Below, in pieces: positions 26,409 through 34,893 of a stretch of 64,000 nucleotides of DNA; positions within the stretch are counted from its first letter, which is position 1, and every line of letters begins with the position of its first letter. Under the pieces are notes generated by a model, which saw nothing but the letters and a program-made list of their open reading frames with translations, had not been told where the DNA came from and did not search any database. This DNA comes from Aminipila butyrica. Its GTDB lineage: Bacteria; Bacillota; Clostridia; Peptostreptococcales; Anaerovoracaceae. The DNA lies in contig NZ_CP048649.1 in assembly GCF_010669305.1 (NCBI RefSeq), positions 186,001 to 250,000 on the forward strand, written 5' to 3'. Made by a program: the position numbers and the translations under genes.

Positions 26409-27320
26409 GTGAAAAAGGTACTAAATATAACAAATATATTTTTTCTTATTTTTCTTCTGATTCAGTTTCTCCCGAATCAATACAGCAATGATACCTATGG
26501 AAAAAATATTATTTTATTTATTGTGGTGGTTGAAGGAAGCTTCCTCCTGATTTCTTTAATAAAAAAGGAGCAAGCCCAAATAAATACGGCTAAAGATGTT
26601 ATTGCAATCGCTTACTTCCTGATTATTGTATGGCAGCTGCTCACAGCTAAAACCGCATTTCTCAGCGAAGAGCTGTTTCCAGCACCGGGAACCGTGATTG
26701 AACAGTTTATAGATGATTTACCAAAGATAATAGAGGGTATTCGAAGCTCCTTACTTATCATATTAGAAGGATATATTTTGGCGGTAATTACGGGAATTCC
26801 CACCGGGTTAATAGCAGGATGGAACAAGCGGCTAGGCAGTTCTTTCAGGCATGTATCGCAATTTTTAGGCTCCATACCGCCCATTGTTTATATTCCCTAT
26901 GCGATTGCGCTGCTGCCTACGTTCCGAGACTCTTCTGTATTCGTTATCTTTGCGGCATCATTTTGGCCTATCGTTGGGGCAACCATGACGGGCGTAGTCC
27001 ATATTGAACGGAAAATAATTGATTCAGCAAGGACTTTAAATGTAGGAAATGTCTCCATGCTGTTTCATGTGATGCTTCCGGCGGCATTGCCTCAAATTTT
27101 TATCGGCTGCAATCAGGGTCTGGCCATTTCTTTTATCTTGTTGACATCAGCAGAAATGATCGGCGGGAAAACTGGTATGGGGTTCTATATTAAGTACTAT
27201 TCGGACTTTGGAGATTTCACAAGAATTGTCGCAGGAATTATTGTATTGGGAATTGTGGTAAGTGTTATCACGTTCTTTTTTAACAAATTCCAGAAATACC
27301 TGCTTCGTTGGAAGCAGTAG
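26409..27320 (+). CDS. ABC transporter permease (NitT/TauT type)
   Basis: A 303-residue permease with about seven to eight membrane segments and an EAA-type loop near SARTLNVGNVSMLFHVMLPAAL. It begins with a GTG and has a weak ribosome binding site, so translation may depend on coupling to the ATPase gene 12 bases upstream. An extra N-terminal pair of helices (residues 1-70) precedes the standard BPD_transp_1 domain. It completes the importer of the nitrogenase-like operon. Confidence 0.92.
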   Translation: MKKVLNITNIFFLIFLLIQFLPNQYSNDTYGKNIILFIVVVEGSFLLISLIKKEQAQINTAKDVIAIAYFLIIVWQLLTAKTAFLSEELFPAPGTVIEQFIDDLPKIIEGIRSSLLIILEGYILAVITGIPTGLIAGWNKRLGSSFRHVSQFLGSIPPIVYIPYAIALLPTFRDSSVFVIFAASFWPIVGATMTGVVHIERKIIDSARTLNVGNVSMLFHVMLPAALPQIFIGCNQGLAISFILLTSAEMIGGKTGMGFYIKYYSDFGDFTRIVAGIIVLGIVVSVITFFFNKFQKYLLRWKQ

Positions 27321-27362
27321 CAAACCAGAAAAGGTGTTAGAGGGAAAGAATAGGAGGTCATG

Positions 27363-28922
27363 ATGACTAGAAAAATAAATTTAGACTTGTCGAGTGTAGA
27401 AAATCGGGAGATGCGGCTAGGGTCCATCATTTCATGGGATGGAAGCGCCAGTGAGCTGGCGGAAGCGTCAAACTATGATATTCGAGGTCAGAAAAGGACT
27501 GGAGAAGGGGGCGGATGTGCCGGCAAAAAAGGACCGGGGTGCAAGTTGTGTGAGTTAAATATGCCATTTAATCAGCAGACCATGTGTAATCACTCAATTG
27601 TAGGATGTCAGGTCGGCAACATCCCGGATTGTATTCTGATTGAACATTCGCCAATCGGATGTTCTGCCATCCATCCAAGATTCAATCTGGGCTATCGGAT
27701 TGGCCTGATGAGGCGAGGAAAAGAGGTTAAAAATCTTCAAATCGTCAGTACCAATTTGTTAGAGCGGGATATGGTGTTTGGCGCAAGCGATAAGCTCAGG
27801 CGGAGTATTCGTGATGCCTATGAGCGGTTTAATCCCAAGGCCATATTTATATCTATGTCCTGCTCCACGGCCATAATTGGGGAGGACATTGAAAGTATCG
27901 CCATGGAAATGGAAGGGGAGCTTAACATTCCAGTGATCCCACTATTTTGTGAGGGATTTAGAAGTAAACACTGGAGTACCGGTTTTGATATTTCTCAGCA
28001 TGGAGTTGTGCGGCAAATCGTCAACAAAAACCCTCAAAAGCAAAAAGATTTAATCAACATTGTTGCCCTGTGGGGAACCGACTACTTTACGGAATTGCTA
28101 AAGCCCTTAGGCCTCCGGGTGAATTATCTTATTGATATGGCTAGTTTTGATGAACTGGCACAGGCCTCAGAAGCAGCAGCCACCGCTACATTCTGCCATA
28201 CCTTGGGTTCTTATATGGCCACCGCCCTGGAAGAAAAATATGGAGTCCCTCAAGTTAATGCGTCCCAGCCCTATGGCTTTGCAGGTACCGACGATTGGTT
28301 GCGGGCCATTGCAAAAATAATGGGCAAAGAAGAGATTATAGAAGAGTATATCGCCAGTGAACATGCAAGAGTCCTCCCTAAAATTCAGGAATTAAGAGAA
28401 AAGCTAAAGGGCATAAAGGGTTTTGTCTCTACGGGGTCTTCGTATGCTCACGGGATGATTTCCGTACTCAGAGAGCTGGGAATAGAAGTAAATGGGTCTA
28501 TCGTGTTTCATCATGATCCCGTTTACGATAGTGGACATACGGAACAAAATACCTTGAAGCACTTGGTTGATAATTATGGAGATATCGAGCATTTTACTGT
28601 CAGCAAGACTCAGCAATTTCAGTTTTATGGATTGCTAAAACGTGTAAATCCGGATTTCATTATTATACGGCACAATGGTTTGGCTCCACTGGCTGCTAAA
28701 GTCGGAATCCCGGCATTTGCCATGGGAGATGAGCATTTTCCCGTAGGATACGATGGAATCATCCGGGTGGGAGAAGCCTTAATTGAAATCCTTGCTCGCA
28801 AGAAGTTTAATCAGGTTTTACAACGGCATGTAAAGCTTCCCTATACCGATTGGTGGCTCAGTCAGGCAGACCCATTTATTTTAGCCAAGCATCCGGAAAT
28901 CTTAGAAGAAGGGAAACAGTAA
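27363..28922 (+). CDS. nitrogenase-like component 1 alpha subunit (NifD/MarD-like)
   Basis: A 519-residue NifD homologue. Candidate P-cluster cysteines are in the MCNHSIVGC region, HSPIGC and SMSCSTAIIGED. The FeMo-cofactor cysteine position aligns with TFCHTLGSYMATALEEKYGVP, and a C-terminal DEHFPVGYDG supplies a histidine near the NifD cofactor His. An N-terminal extension adds more cysteines (GGGCAGKKGPGCKLCE). AGGAGG supports the start at 27363. Keeping both cofactor ligands separates it from CfbD- and chlorophyll-type proteins and fits methylthio-alkane reductase, which cuts C-S bonds of thioethers to release methanethiol. Substrate not proven. Confidence 0.85.
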   Translation: MTRKINLDLSSVENREMRLGSIISWDGSASELAEASNYDIRGQKRTGEGGGCAGKKGPGCKLCELNMPFNQQTMCNHSIVGCQVGNIPDCILIEHSPIGCSAIHPRFNLGYRIGLMRRGKEVKNLQIVSTNLLERDMVFGASDKLRRSIRDAYERFNPKAIFISMSCSTAIIGEDIESIAMEMEGELNIPVIPLFCEGFRSKHWSTGFDISQHGVVRQIVNKNPQKQKDLINIVALWGTDYFTELLKPLGLRVNYLIDMASFDELAQASEAAATATFCHTLGSYMATALEEKYGVPQVNASQPYGFAGTDDWLRAIAKIMGKEEIIEEYIASEHARVLPKIQELREKLKGIKGFVSTGSSYAHGMISVLRELGIEVNGSIVFHHDPVYDSGHTEQNTLKHLVDNYGDIEHFTVSKTQQFQFYGLLKRVNPDFIIIRHNGLAPLAAKVGIPAFAMGDEHFPVGYDGIIRVGEALIEILARKKFNQVLQRHVKLPYTDWWLSQADPFILAKHPEILEEGKQ

Positions 28923-28923
28923 A

Positions 28924-30267
28924 ATGACAGAAAAGAAAAAGGTAAAAAAAAGCAATTCAATAGTACATTCCCGTTATGGTTGCGCAATCGGTGCGGTAAA
29001 CAGTGTTGCAGCAATTCCAAGAGGGATTCCGATTGCCAACTGCGGCCCGGGTTGTGCGGATAAGCAATATTTTATGCTCTCTTTTTCCAATGGATTTCAA
29101 GGGGCTGGATATAGTGGCGGCGGTGCGCTGCCCAGTTCAAATATCGGTGAAAATGAGATTGTGTTTGGCGGGCAAAACAAACTGGATGATTTAATAAAAT
29201 CGGCGCTTAAAATCATGGATGGAGACTTGTTCGTGGTATTGACAGGCTGTGCGGGAGAACTGATCGGTGACGATGTAGGGGCTGTGGTGAAAGGGTATCA
29301 GGAAAAAGGCTACCCGGTAGTTTATGCGGAAGCCGCTGGATTTAAAGGAAACAATCTGATTGGGCATGAAATTGTAGTAAAAGCAATTATTGATCAATAT
29401 GTAGGGGACTATAACGGGGAGAAGGAAAAAGGGCTGATTAATCTCTGGTTTGAAGTCCCTTACTTTCATACAAACTGGCGGGGGGATTATATTGAGATAA
29501 AGCGGATTCTGGAAGGAGCGGGTTTTAAGGTACAAGTTTTATTTGGGTCCGAAGCCAAAGGACCTGATGAATGGAAGGGGATACCAAAGGCCCAGTTTAA
29601 TTTAGTTGTTTCGCCTTGGGTGGGACTGGAAACCGCAGAGCATTTGAAGGAAAAGTATGATCAGCCGTTTTTACATATTCCCATCATACCAATTGGGGAA
29701 GAAGCCACGACAGCTTTTGTACGAAAAGTAGTCGATTTTGCAGGCATAGACAAGGAAAAATCAGAAGCTTTTATAGAGGAGGAAGCCGCAAGGTATTATT
29801 ATTTTTTAGAACATTTTTCAGAGTTTTTCTCCGAATACTGGTTTGGCCTTCCGGCCAAATTTACAACGGTTGCAGATGCGGCCTATAATCTGGCAATTAC
29901 GAAGTTTTTTACAGATCAGGTGGGGCTGATTCCAGTCAGACAGATTATTACCGACAATACGCCGGAAAAATACAGAGATCGTATCCGAGAATTGTATCGC
30001 AATATTTCAGAGGGGATTTCACTAGAAGTGGACTTTATTGAAGATGGGTATCAGATTGAAGCGGAAGTGAAAAAAGTGGATTATGGTTCAAGTGTGCCAT
30101 TAATCCTCGGTTCAAGCTGGGAAGATGATGTGGTGAAAGAACTGGGAGGAATCTTGGTTCCAATCAGCACGCCGGTTACATCAGAAGTGGTCATTAACAG
30201 AAGCTATATCGGCTATAACGGTGCCCTGACTTTACTTGAAAAAGTGTATTCTGCCACCGTAAAGTAG
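28924..30267 (+). CDS. nitrogenase-like component 1 beta subunit (NifK/MarK-like)
   Basis: A 447-residue NifK homologue that starts one base after the alpha gene stops. Three likely P-cluster cysteines are visible in RYGCAIGAV, ANCGPGCADK and LTGCAGELIGDD. It is shorter than NifK, as in nitrogenase-like families. With the alpha subunit it should form the heterotetrameric catalytic component. Together with nifB and without nifEN, the set resembles marBHDK of Rhodospirillum rubrum, though gene order differs. Confidence 0.85.
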   Translation: MTEKKKVKKSNSIVHSRYGCAIGAVNSVAAIPRGIPIANCGPGCADKQYFMLSFSNGFQGAGYSGGGALPSSNIGENEIVFGGQNKLDDLIKSALKIMDGDLFVVLTGCAGELIGDDVGAVVKGYQEKGYPVVYAEAAGFKGNNLIGHEIVVKAIIDQYVGDYNGEKEKGLINLWFEVPYFHTNWRGDYIEIKRILEGAGFKVQVLFGSEAKGPDEWKGIPKAQFNLVVSPWVGLETAEHLKEKYDQPFLHIPIIPIGEEATTAFVRKVVDFAGIDKEKSEAFIEEEAARYYYFLEHFSEFFSEYWFGLPAKFTTVADAAYNLAITKFFTDQVGLIPVRQIITDNTPEKYRDRIRELYRNISEGISLEVDFIEDGYQIEAEVKKVDYGSSVPLILGSSWEDDVVKELGGILVPISTPVTSEVVINRSYIGYNGALTLLEKVYSATVK

Positions 30268-30330
30268 CTGGCAGAATGAGATAAGAAGCTAGACAAGTCG
30301 ATTAAGTAAAAATTTGAAAGGAAAAGAATT

Positions 30331-31181
30331 ATGGCTAAAGCGGTAAGACAGATTGCAATATACGGAAAAGGTGGAATTGGGAAATCTACCACCACACAAA
30401 ACCTTTCAGCCGGTCTTGTAGAGGCAGGAAAGAAACTAATGGTAGTGGGCTGTGATCCTAAGGCGGATTCCACCAGGTTATTACTGGGGGACTAGCCCAG
30501 AAAACCGTCTTGGATACGTTAAGAGAAGAGGGAGAAGACATCAGTCTGGAGGATATCTTAAAAGATGGCTTTAAAGGTATAAAATGTGTTGAGTCCGGAG
30601 GTCCGGAGCCTGGTGTGGGCTGTGCCGGCCGAGGGATCATTACCTCTATTGGCTTGTTGGAAAGCTTAGGGGCATATACAGAGGACTTAGATTATGTATT
30701 TTACGACGTCCTCGGAGATGTTGTCTGTGGGGGCTTTGCCATGCCTATTCGCGAAGGAAAGGCAAAGGAAATTTATATTGTAGCCAGCGGCGAGATGATG
30801 GCCCTTTATGCAGCCAATAATATCGCAAAGGGGATTCAGCGATATGCCAAACAAGGAGGAGTCCGGCTTGGAGGCATTATTTGCAACAGCAGAAATGTGG
30901 ACCGAGAGATTGAGCTGCTGCGGGCATTTGCGAAAGAGCTGGGTACCCAGTTGATCTATTTTGTTCCTAGAAATAATATTGTTCAGCAGGCGGAGATTCG
31001 AAAAAAGACGGTCATTGAGTATAAATCCGACTCGGAGCAGGCAGAGGAATACAGAGCACTTGCCAAAAGCATTGAAGAGAATACCAGCTTTGTCATTCCA
31101 AAACCCATGACCCAGGAAAGGCTGGAAGAGATTTTATTTGAATATGGCCTGATGGAACTGGCCGATGACTATAAGATTTAA
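30331..31181 (+). pseudogene. nitrogenase reductase-like iron protein (NifH/MarH-like), frameshifted
   Basis: Joined, the two frames give a 283-residue NifH homologue: P-loop GKGGIGKSTT, switch DPKADSTR, both cluster cysteines (GVGCAGRG and VVCGGFAMP) and the normal C-terminus. Frame 1 (30331-30495) stops at TAG 30493-30495, right after a run of five G (30486-30490). One more G would restore the consensus reading LLGGLAQKTVLDTL in the frame that continues to 31181. No other lesion is present. A sequencing or assembly error in the G run is most likely; recent decay or frameshifting on the GGGGG run are alternatives. It is the electron donor of the operon. Confidence 0.88.
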
Positions 31182-31243
31182 TTCTAAGCTTACCTATAGA
31201 ATTTTACTATAACCAGTTATATAAAAAAGTAAAAATCATGGAT

Positions 31244-31271
31244 TGACATTTAAAGGGCATTAGCATATTAT
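31244..31271 (+). promoter_or_regulatory. sigma-A promoter of the cysteine operon
   Basis: TTGACA (31244-31249) and TATTAT (31266-31271), 16 bases apart, lie 50 bases before the poly-cysteine leader peptide. Confidence 0.75.
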
Positions 31272-31320
31272 AAAAACATAGTAAAACCGTAGGAAAAGTA
31301 TGAAAAAGGAGGAAGGCAAG

Positions 31321-31416
31321 ATGACAAGATTTTGGAATTGCTGTTGTTGTTGTGAAGTAGTAAATAGCATAAAGTTAATTGAGAAAGTTGACCTTCATGA
31401 CAAATATCTGTGTTGA
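31321..31416 (+). CDS. poly-cysteine leader peptide (31 residues)
   Basis: A 31-codon frame starting MTRFWN, followed by five consecutive Cys codons (7-11; 31339-31353), with Cys again as the last codon before UGA. AAAGGAGG lies 8 bases upstream. A terminator follows at 31469-31501, and then genes for cysteine formation. This is the classic layout of ribosome-mediated attenuation: low Cys-tRNA stalls the ribosome on the Cys run and favours an anti-terminator. CCUUCAU (31392-31398), inside the leader, can pair with AUGAAGG (31484-31490) of the terminator. Similar Cys leaders are known in Actinobacteria; I know of no description for this clostridial context. Confidence 0.85.
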   Translation: MTRFWNCCCCCEVVNSIKLIEKVDLHDKYLC

Positions 31417-31446
31417 TATGTTAATATGACAAATGGATTCTATTCA

Positions 31447-31501
31447 TTCATTTGATTTACACAATAGGAACCTGCTTTCGCAAATGAAGGCAGGTTTTTT
31501 T
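31447..31501 (+). terminator. attenuator terminator with overlapping anti-terminator
   Basis: AACCTGCTTTC (31469-31479) pairs with 31486-31496 around a 6-base loop and is followed by seven T. UUCAUUUG (31447-31454) is the exact complement of CAAAUGAA (31481-31488) in the terminator's loop and right arm. CAAAUG (31430-31435) can in turn capture CAUUUG (31449-31454). Mutually exclusive folds are thus possible, as in amino-acid attenuators. Confidence 0.8.
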
Positions 31502-31530
31502 GCATGAAGAAAATCAGAAAGGAAGCTAAT

Positions 31531-32421
31531 ATGTTAGAAAAAACAGAAAGCATGACGGCTAAAGTGTGCGCTTTCACAAGAGCGTACCATTCATATTTTA
31601 CCAGAGATAAAATCTATGATGATTATTTGGCATATGATTTATTGGGCAGAGAGGAGTATGACTCCATAAAAGATTTAATTGCAAGCTTATTCAAATCAAC
31701 AGAACCTAATGAAAAAAGGTCCTGGAATGAAGCGATTGAGGAACTTGTTTCACCAATTATCTTGCCCCGCATTCGTTATGCGGAAACAAAACTAAAGGAG
31801 TTTGCAACAGAAAATGAGTTCTGTCAATATGTTATATGTGGTGCTGGTGTAGACAGCTTTTCCTTTCGGAATGAAAATCCGAATATTGAAGTTTTTGAGC
31901 TCGATCATCCCGACACACAACGGTACAAACTGGACAGAATACAAAAAATGGAATGGACAATACCAAAAAATGTTCATTTTGTCCCCATTGATTTTAAGCA
32001 GCAAAGTATGGCTGACGTGTTAATGGCCCATGGATTCAATCCAGCAGTAAAAACCTTTTTTTCCATCCTGGGCGTGTCGTATTATCTATCTCTTGATACC
32101 CTTGAGACGGTATTTTCTAGTCTTTCCCGCATATCCGCAGGAGGCAGCTGTCTCGTATTCGATTATCCAGATTTGAAAGGGCATCAGGATAAGCACTTTA
32201 AGAAGCTGAAACACATTACCGCAACCCTTGGGGAAACCATGCAGGAGGGGTTCAGTTATGAGAGTCTGGAAGATAAGCTTTTAATAAATGGCTATTCTGT
32301 TCTGGATTATAAATCACCGGAGCACATACAGAAAATTTATTTTGACAGCAGAGAAGATCAGTTATGCGCATCAAATCATGTACATTTTATATTGGCAAAT
32401 TATAAGGGAGGAGAGAATTAA
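31531..32421 (+). CDS. SAM-dependent methyltransferase, leucine carboxyl methyltransferase (PPM1) family
   Basis: A 296-residue class I methyltransferase. The SAM-binding motif VICGAGVDSFSFR and the following FELDHPDTQRYK are diagnostic of the LCM/PPM1 family. AAAGGAAG supports the ATG at 31531; the ATG at 31504 lies directly after the terminator T run. In Bacillus subtilis a different methyltransferase gene, yrrT, precedes mccA-mccB, and the product SAH feeds homocysteine to them. This gene may play the same part with an unrelated substrate. The methyl acceptor is unknown. Confidence 0.85.
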   Translation: MLEKTESMTAKVCAFTRAYHSYFTRDKIYDDYLAYDLLGREEYDSIKDLIASLFKSTEPNEKRSWNEAIEELVSPIILPRIRYAETKLKEFATENEFCQYVICGAGVDSFSFRNENPNIEVFELDHPDTQRYKLDRIQKMEWTIPKNVHFVPIDFKQQSMADVLMAHGFNPAVKTFFSILGVSYYLSLDTLETVFSSLSRISAGGSCLVFDYPDLKGHQDKHFKKLKHITATLGETMQEGFSYESLEDKLLINGYSVLDYKSPEHIQKIYFDSREDQLCASNHVHFILANYKGGEN

Positions 32422-32422
32422 G

Positions 32423-33586
32423 ATGAAAAATTACAAGAGTATATCGACGGTATTAATTCATGGAGGTATTTATGGGGATGAGAGAACGGGGGCTGTAAAC
32501 ATCCCCATTTATCAGACGTCCACCTATGAACAAGTTAGCCTTGGAAAACACAAGGGATATGAGTACTCCAGAACCGGCAATCCCACCCGGGAAGCCTTAG
32601 AATCGCTGATTGCAGAGCTGGAAGGGGGTGTGGCGGGCTTTGCTTTTGCCTCCGGCATGGCAGCAATTACGGCAGTGTTATCCTTATTTAAAGCTGGAGA
32701 TAAGGTGATCATTTCAAGTAATGTATATGGGGGAACCTTTAGAGTTCTAGATAAGATTTTTAAAAACTTCGGAATCGGCTATTCTATTGAAGATACAACA
32801 GATCTTGATGGACTGGATCAGAGCATCACGGCAGATGTAAAAGCCATTTATGTAGAAAGCCCTGCGAATCCGTTGATGACCGTCACCGATTTAAAAGCTG
32901 TATCCGCTATTACTAAAAGACATGGAATTCTATCTATCGTGGACAATACCTTCATGACTCCATATTTACAAAGGCCCATTGAATCCGGTGCAGATATCGT
33001 CATCCACAGCGCCACAAAATATCTCGGCGGTCACAGCGATTTGATCGCCGGACTTGTGGTGGCAAACAATAAAGAGCTTGCAGAGAGATTGGCATTTATT
33101 CAAAATGCAACAGGGGGTATTCTTCAACCTTTTGACTCATTTTTACTGATTAGGGGCATAAAGACTCTTGGGGTAAGGCTGGACCGCCATGTTGAAAATG
33201 CGGAAAAGATTGCAGCGTATCTGGAGAGAAATCAAGCCGTAAGCAAAGTATATTACCCGGGACTTAAAGCCGATCCGGGGTACACTATTAACCGTTCACA
33301 AGCGAAGAATGGAGGGGCGATGATTTCATTTGAACTAAAGGATAACTACAGTATTCAAGGGTTCTTTGAGCAGCTTCAGCTTGTTGCGCTGGCGGAAAGT
33401 CTTGGCGGGGTAGAATCGTTAGTGTGCCATCCAGCCACCATGACACATGCCTCCATCCCTTATGAAATCCGACAGAAAGTCGGCATAACAGAAGGGCTGA
33501 TTCGTTTATCTGTTGGCATTGAAGACGTACATGAAATCATAGAAGATCTGGAGCGTGCAATAAAAGCCGCAGGGGAGGAAAACTAA
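32423..33586 (+). CDS. mccB: cystathionine gamma-lyase / Cys-Met metabolism PLP enzyme
   Basis: A 387-residue PLP enzyme of the trans-sulfuration family, with the PLP lysine in VIHSATKYLGGHSD and the typical start STVLIHGG. GGAGG ends 10 bases before the ATG at 32423. Followed immediately by an MccA-like synthase, it most likely acts as MccB, splitting cystathionine (and homocysteine) to cysteine. O-acetylhomoserine sulfhydrylase or methionine gamma-lyase activity cannot be ruled out, and would be meaningful if methanethiol is formed by the upstream reductase. Confidence 0.9.
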   Translation: MKNYKSISTVLIHGGIYGDERTGAVNIPIYQTSTYEQVSLGKHKGYEYSRTGNPTREALESLIAELEGGVAGFAFASGMAAITAVLSLFKAGDKVIISSNVYGGTFRVLDKIFKNFGIGYSIEDTTDLDGLDQSITADVKAIYVESPANPLMTVTDLKAVSAITKRHGILSIVDNTFMTPYLQRPIESGADIVIHSATKYLGGHSDLIAGLVVANNKELAERLAFIQNATGGILQPFDSFLLIRGIKTLGVRLDRHVENAEKIAAYLERNQAVSKVYYPGLKADPGYTINRSQAKNGGAMISFELKDNYSIQGFFEQLQLVALAESLGGVESLVCHPATMTHASIPYEIRQKVGITEGLIRLSVGIEDVHEIIEDLERAIKAAGEEN

Positions 33587-33587
33587 A

Positions 33588-34499
33588 ATGAAGTATTATG
33601 AATCCATGCAGGAACTGATTGGAAACACGCCGACGGTTAAGTTAAGCAACATTAATAAAAAAAAGGAAATAAATATCTTTGCTAAATTGGAGCTTTTTAA
33701 CCCGGGAGGGGGTGTAAAAGATCGAATCGGTAAATCAATGATTGAGCATGCGGAGAACTTAGGCCAGTTGAAAAAAGGGGACACCATCGTAGAAGCGACG
33801 GCTGGAAATACCGGACTTGGCATTGCCTTTGCTGCGTTAAACAAAGGCTATAAAATCATCTTTGTTGTTCCTACCAAATTTTCTGTTGAAAAGCAACAGT
33901 TGATGAAGGCATTAGGGGCGGAGGTCATCAATACCCCAAGGGAAAAAGGCATGTTAGGTGCTGTTGAAAAAGCAGAGGAGATAAAAGCACAAATTCCTGG
34001 CGCCATATCCCTAGAACAGTTTAGAAATCAAAGCAACCCTTTGGCACATTATGAAACCACCGGACCAGAAATATATGAGGCGCTGGAAGGGAATCTTGAC
34101 TATGTAGTCCTTGGAGCAGGAAGCGGAGGGACATATAAGGGTGTACTAAAATATTTAAAAGAAAGAAATCCTGACATTCAGGGCGTGCTGGCAGATCCCA
34201 TCGGGTCGACGATGGGTGGCGGTGAACATGGAGATTATAATATTGAGGGTATCGGAAATGACTTTATTCCAGAGACCATGGATATGAATCTGGTGGATAG
34301 AGTCATTAAGGTCAGCGACAGGGAGGCTTTTGAGACAGCCAGAGAACTTACTTTAAAAGAAGGGATTTTTGCAGGATCTTCCTCCGGAGCAGCTATGGCG
34401 GCTGCATTAAAACTAGCAGAGAACCTTGACAAAGGGAATATTGTTGTTGTATTTCCAGATAGAGGTGATCGATATTTCAGTACAGGGTTGTATGAGTAA
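33588..34499 (+). CDS. mccA: cystathionine beta-synthase / cysteine synthase (MccA-like)
   Basis: A 303-residue fold-type II PLP enzyme with the lysine motif NPGGGVKDRIG, the TAGNTG substrate loop and the glycine-rich GAGSGGTYKG phosphate loop. Its start and the mccB neighbour match MccA (YrhA), which joins O-acetylserine with homocysteine to make cystathionine. It is the last gene of the attenuated operon. Plain O-acetylserine sulfhydrylase (CysK) activity is an alternative. Confidence 0.9.
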   Translation: MKYYESMQELIGNTPTVKLSNINKKKEINIFAKLELFNPGGGVKDRIGKSMIEHAENLGQLKKGDTIVEATAGNTGLGIAFAALNKGYKIIFVVPTKFSVEKQQLMKALGAEVINTPREKGMLGAVEKAEEIKAQIPGAISLEQFRNQSNPLAHYETTGPEIYEALEGNLDYVVLGAGSGGTYKGVLKYLKERNPDIQGVLADPIGSTMGGGEHGDYNIEGIGNDFIPETMDMNLVDRVIKVSDREAFETARELTLKEGIFAGSSSGAAMAAALKLAENLDKGNIVVVFPDRGDRYFSTGLYE

Positions 34500-34557
34500 G
34501 TCAATGAAAGAAGTGGTTGTTCAATGCCCCACGTTAGTAAGGATGTTTTCAATTTTT

Positions 34558-34596
34558 AAGAGTCGCCGTAGGATTTCAAGTCCTACGGCGACTCTT
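34558..34596. repeat. perfect 16-bp inverted repeat without T tract
   Basis: AAGAGTCGCCGTAGGA (34558-34573) pairs perfectly with 34581-34596 around TTTCAAG. No T run follows on either strand, so it is not a standard terminator; it may be a repeat element or RNA stabiliser. The rest of the gap (34600-34890) holds no gene I can support. Confidence 0.6.
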
Positions 34597-34798
34597 GTCC
34601 TCTGAACTTTGCTCGCAAAGTTGAAATAAACATCTTAATTTGGTTGGCAGTGGTAGGTGTCGATTTTACCAGGCCTTGCTTCTCTTCGTTATTCTTCTTT
34701 TGATACGGCCTTTTCTGCCGTGAATTTATGGTAATAGGCCCAGTGGAGGTTGTCAAGCTGGAACCGAATATCCAAAGACAAAAAACAATTATTTAAAG

Positions 34799-34817
34799 TT
34801 TACTCAACTTTACTCAA
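34799..34817. promoter_or_regulatory. tandem TTTACTCAA repeats upstream of the two-component genes
   Basis: TTTACTCAA occurs at 34799-34807 and 34809-34817, 10 bases apart, about one DNA turn. It lies about 200 bases upstream of the LytTR regulator gene and may bind a regulator. Speculative. Confidence 0.35.
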
Positions 34818-34893
34818 TTAGATAAATTCATTGTAATTTAGACTCTTCCTTGCTATAGTAAATAGCATATATTGCTATAAAGGAGAGTTTTCC

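Noticed and set aside
30510..31181. Separate short NifH-like gene starting at 30510
   Set aside because: The true N-terminus with the P-loop lies at 30331 in another frame; the two are one gene split by a single-base shift.
27363..31181. True nitrogen-fixing nif operon
   Set aside because: nifE and nifN are missing, the K subunit is short, and the context is sulfur metabolism.
21496..31530. T-box or S-box riboswitch before the sulfur genes
   Set aside because: I looked for the T-box core and SAM-I features upstream of both units and found neither; the leaders carry short peptides and terminators instead.
34600..34890. Insertion-sequence remnant after mccA
   Set aside because: The segment looks unusual, but I find no transposase frame or terminal inverted repeats to support it.
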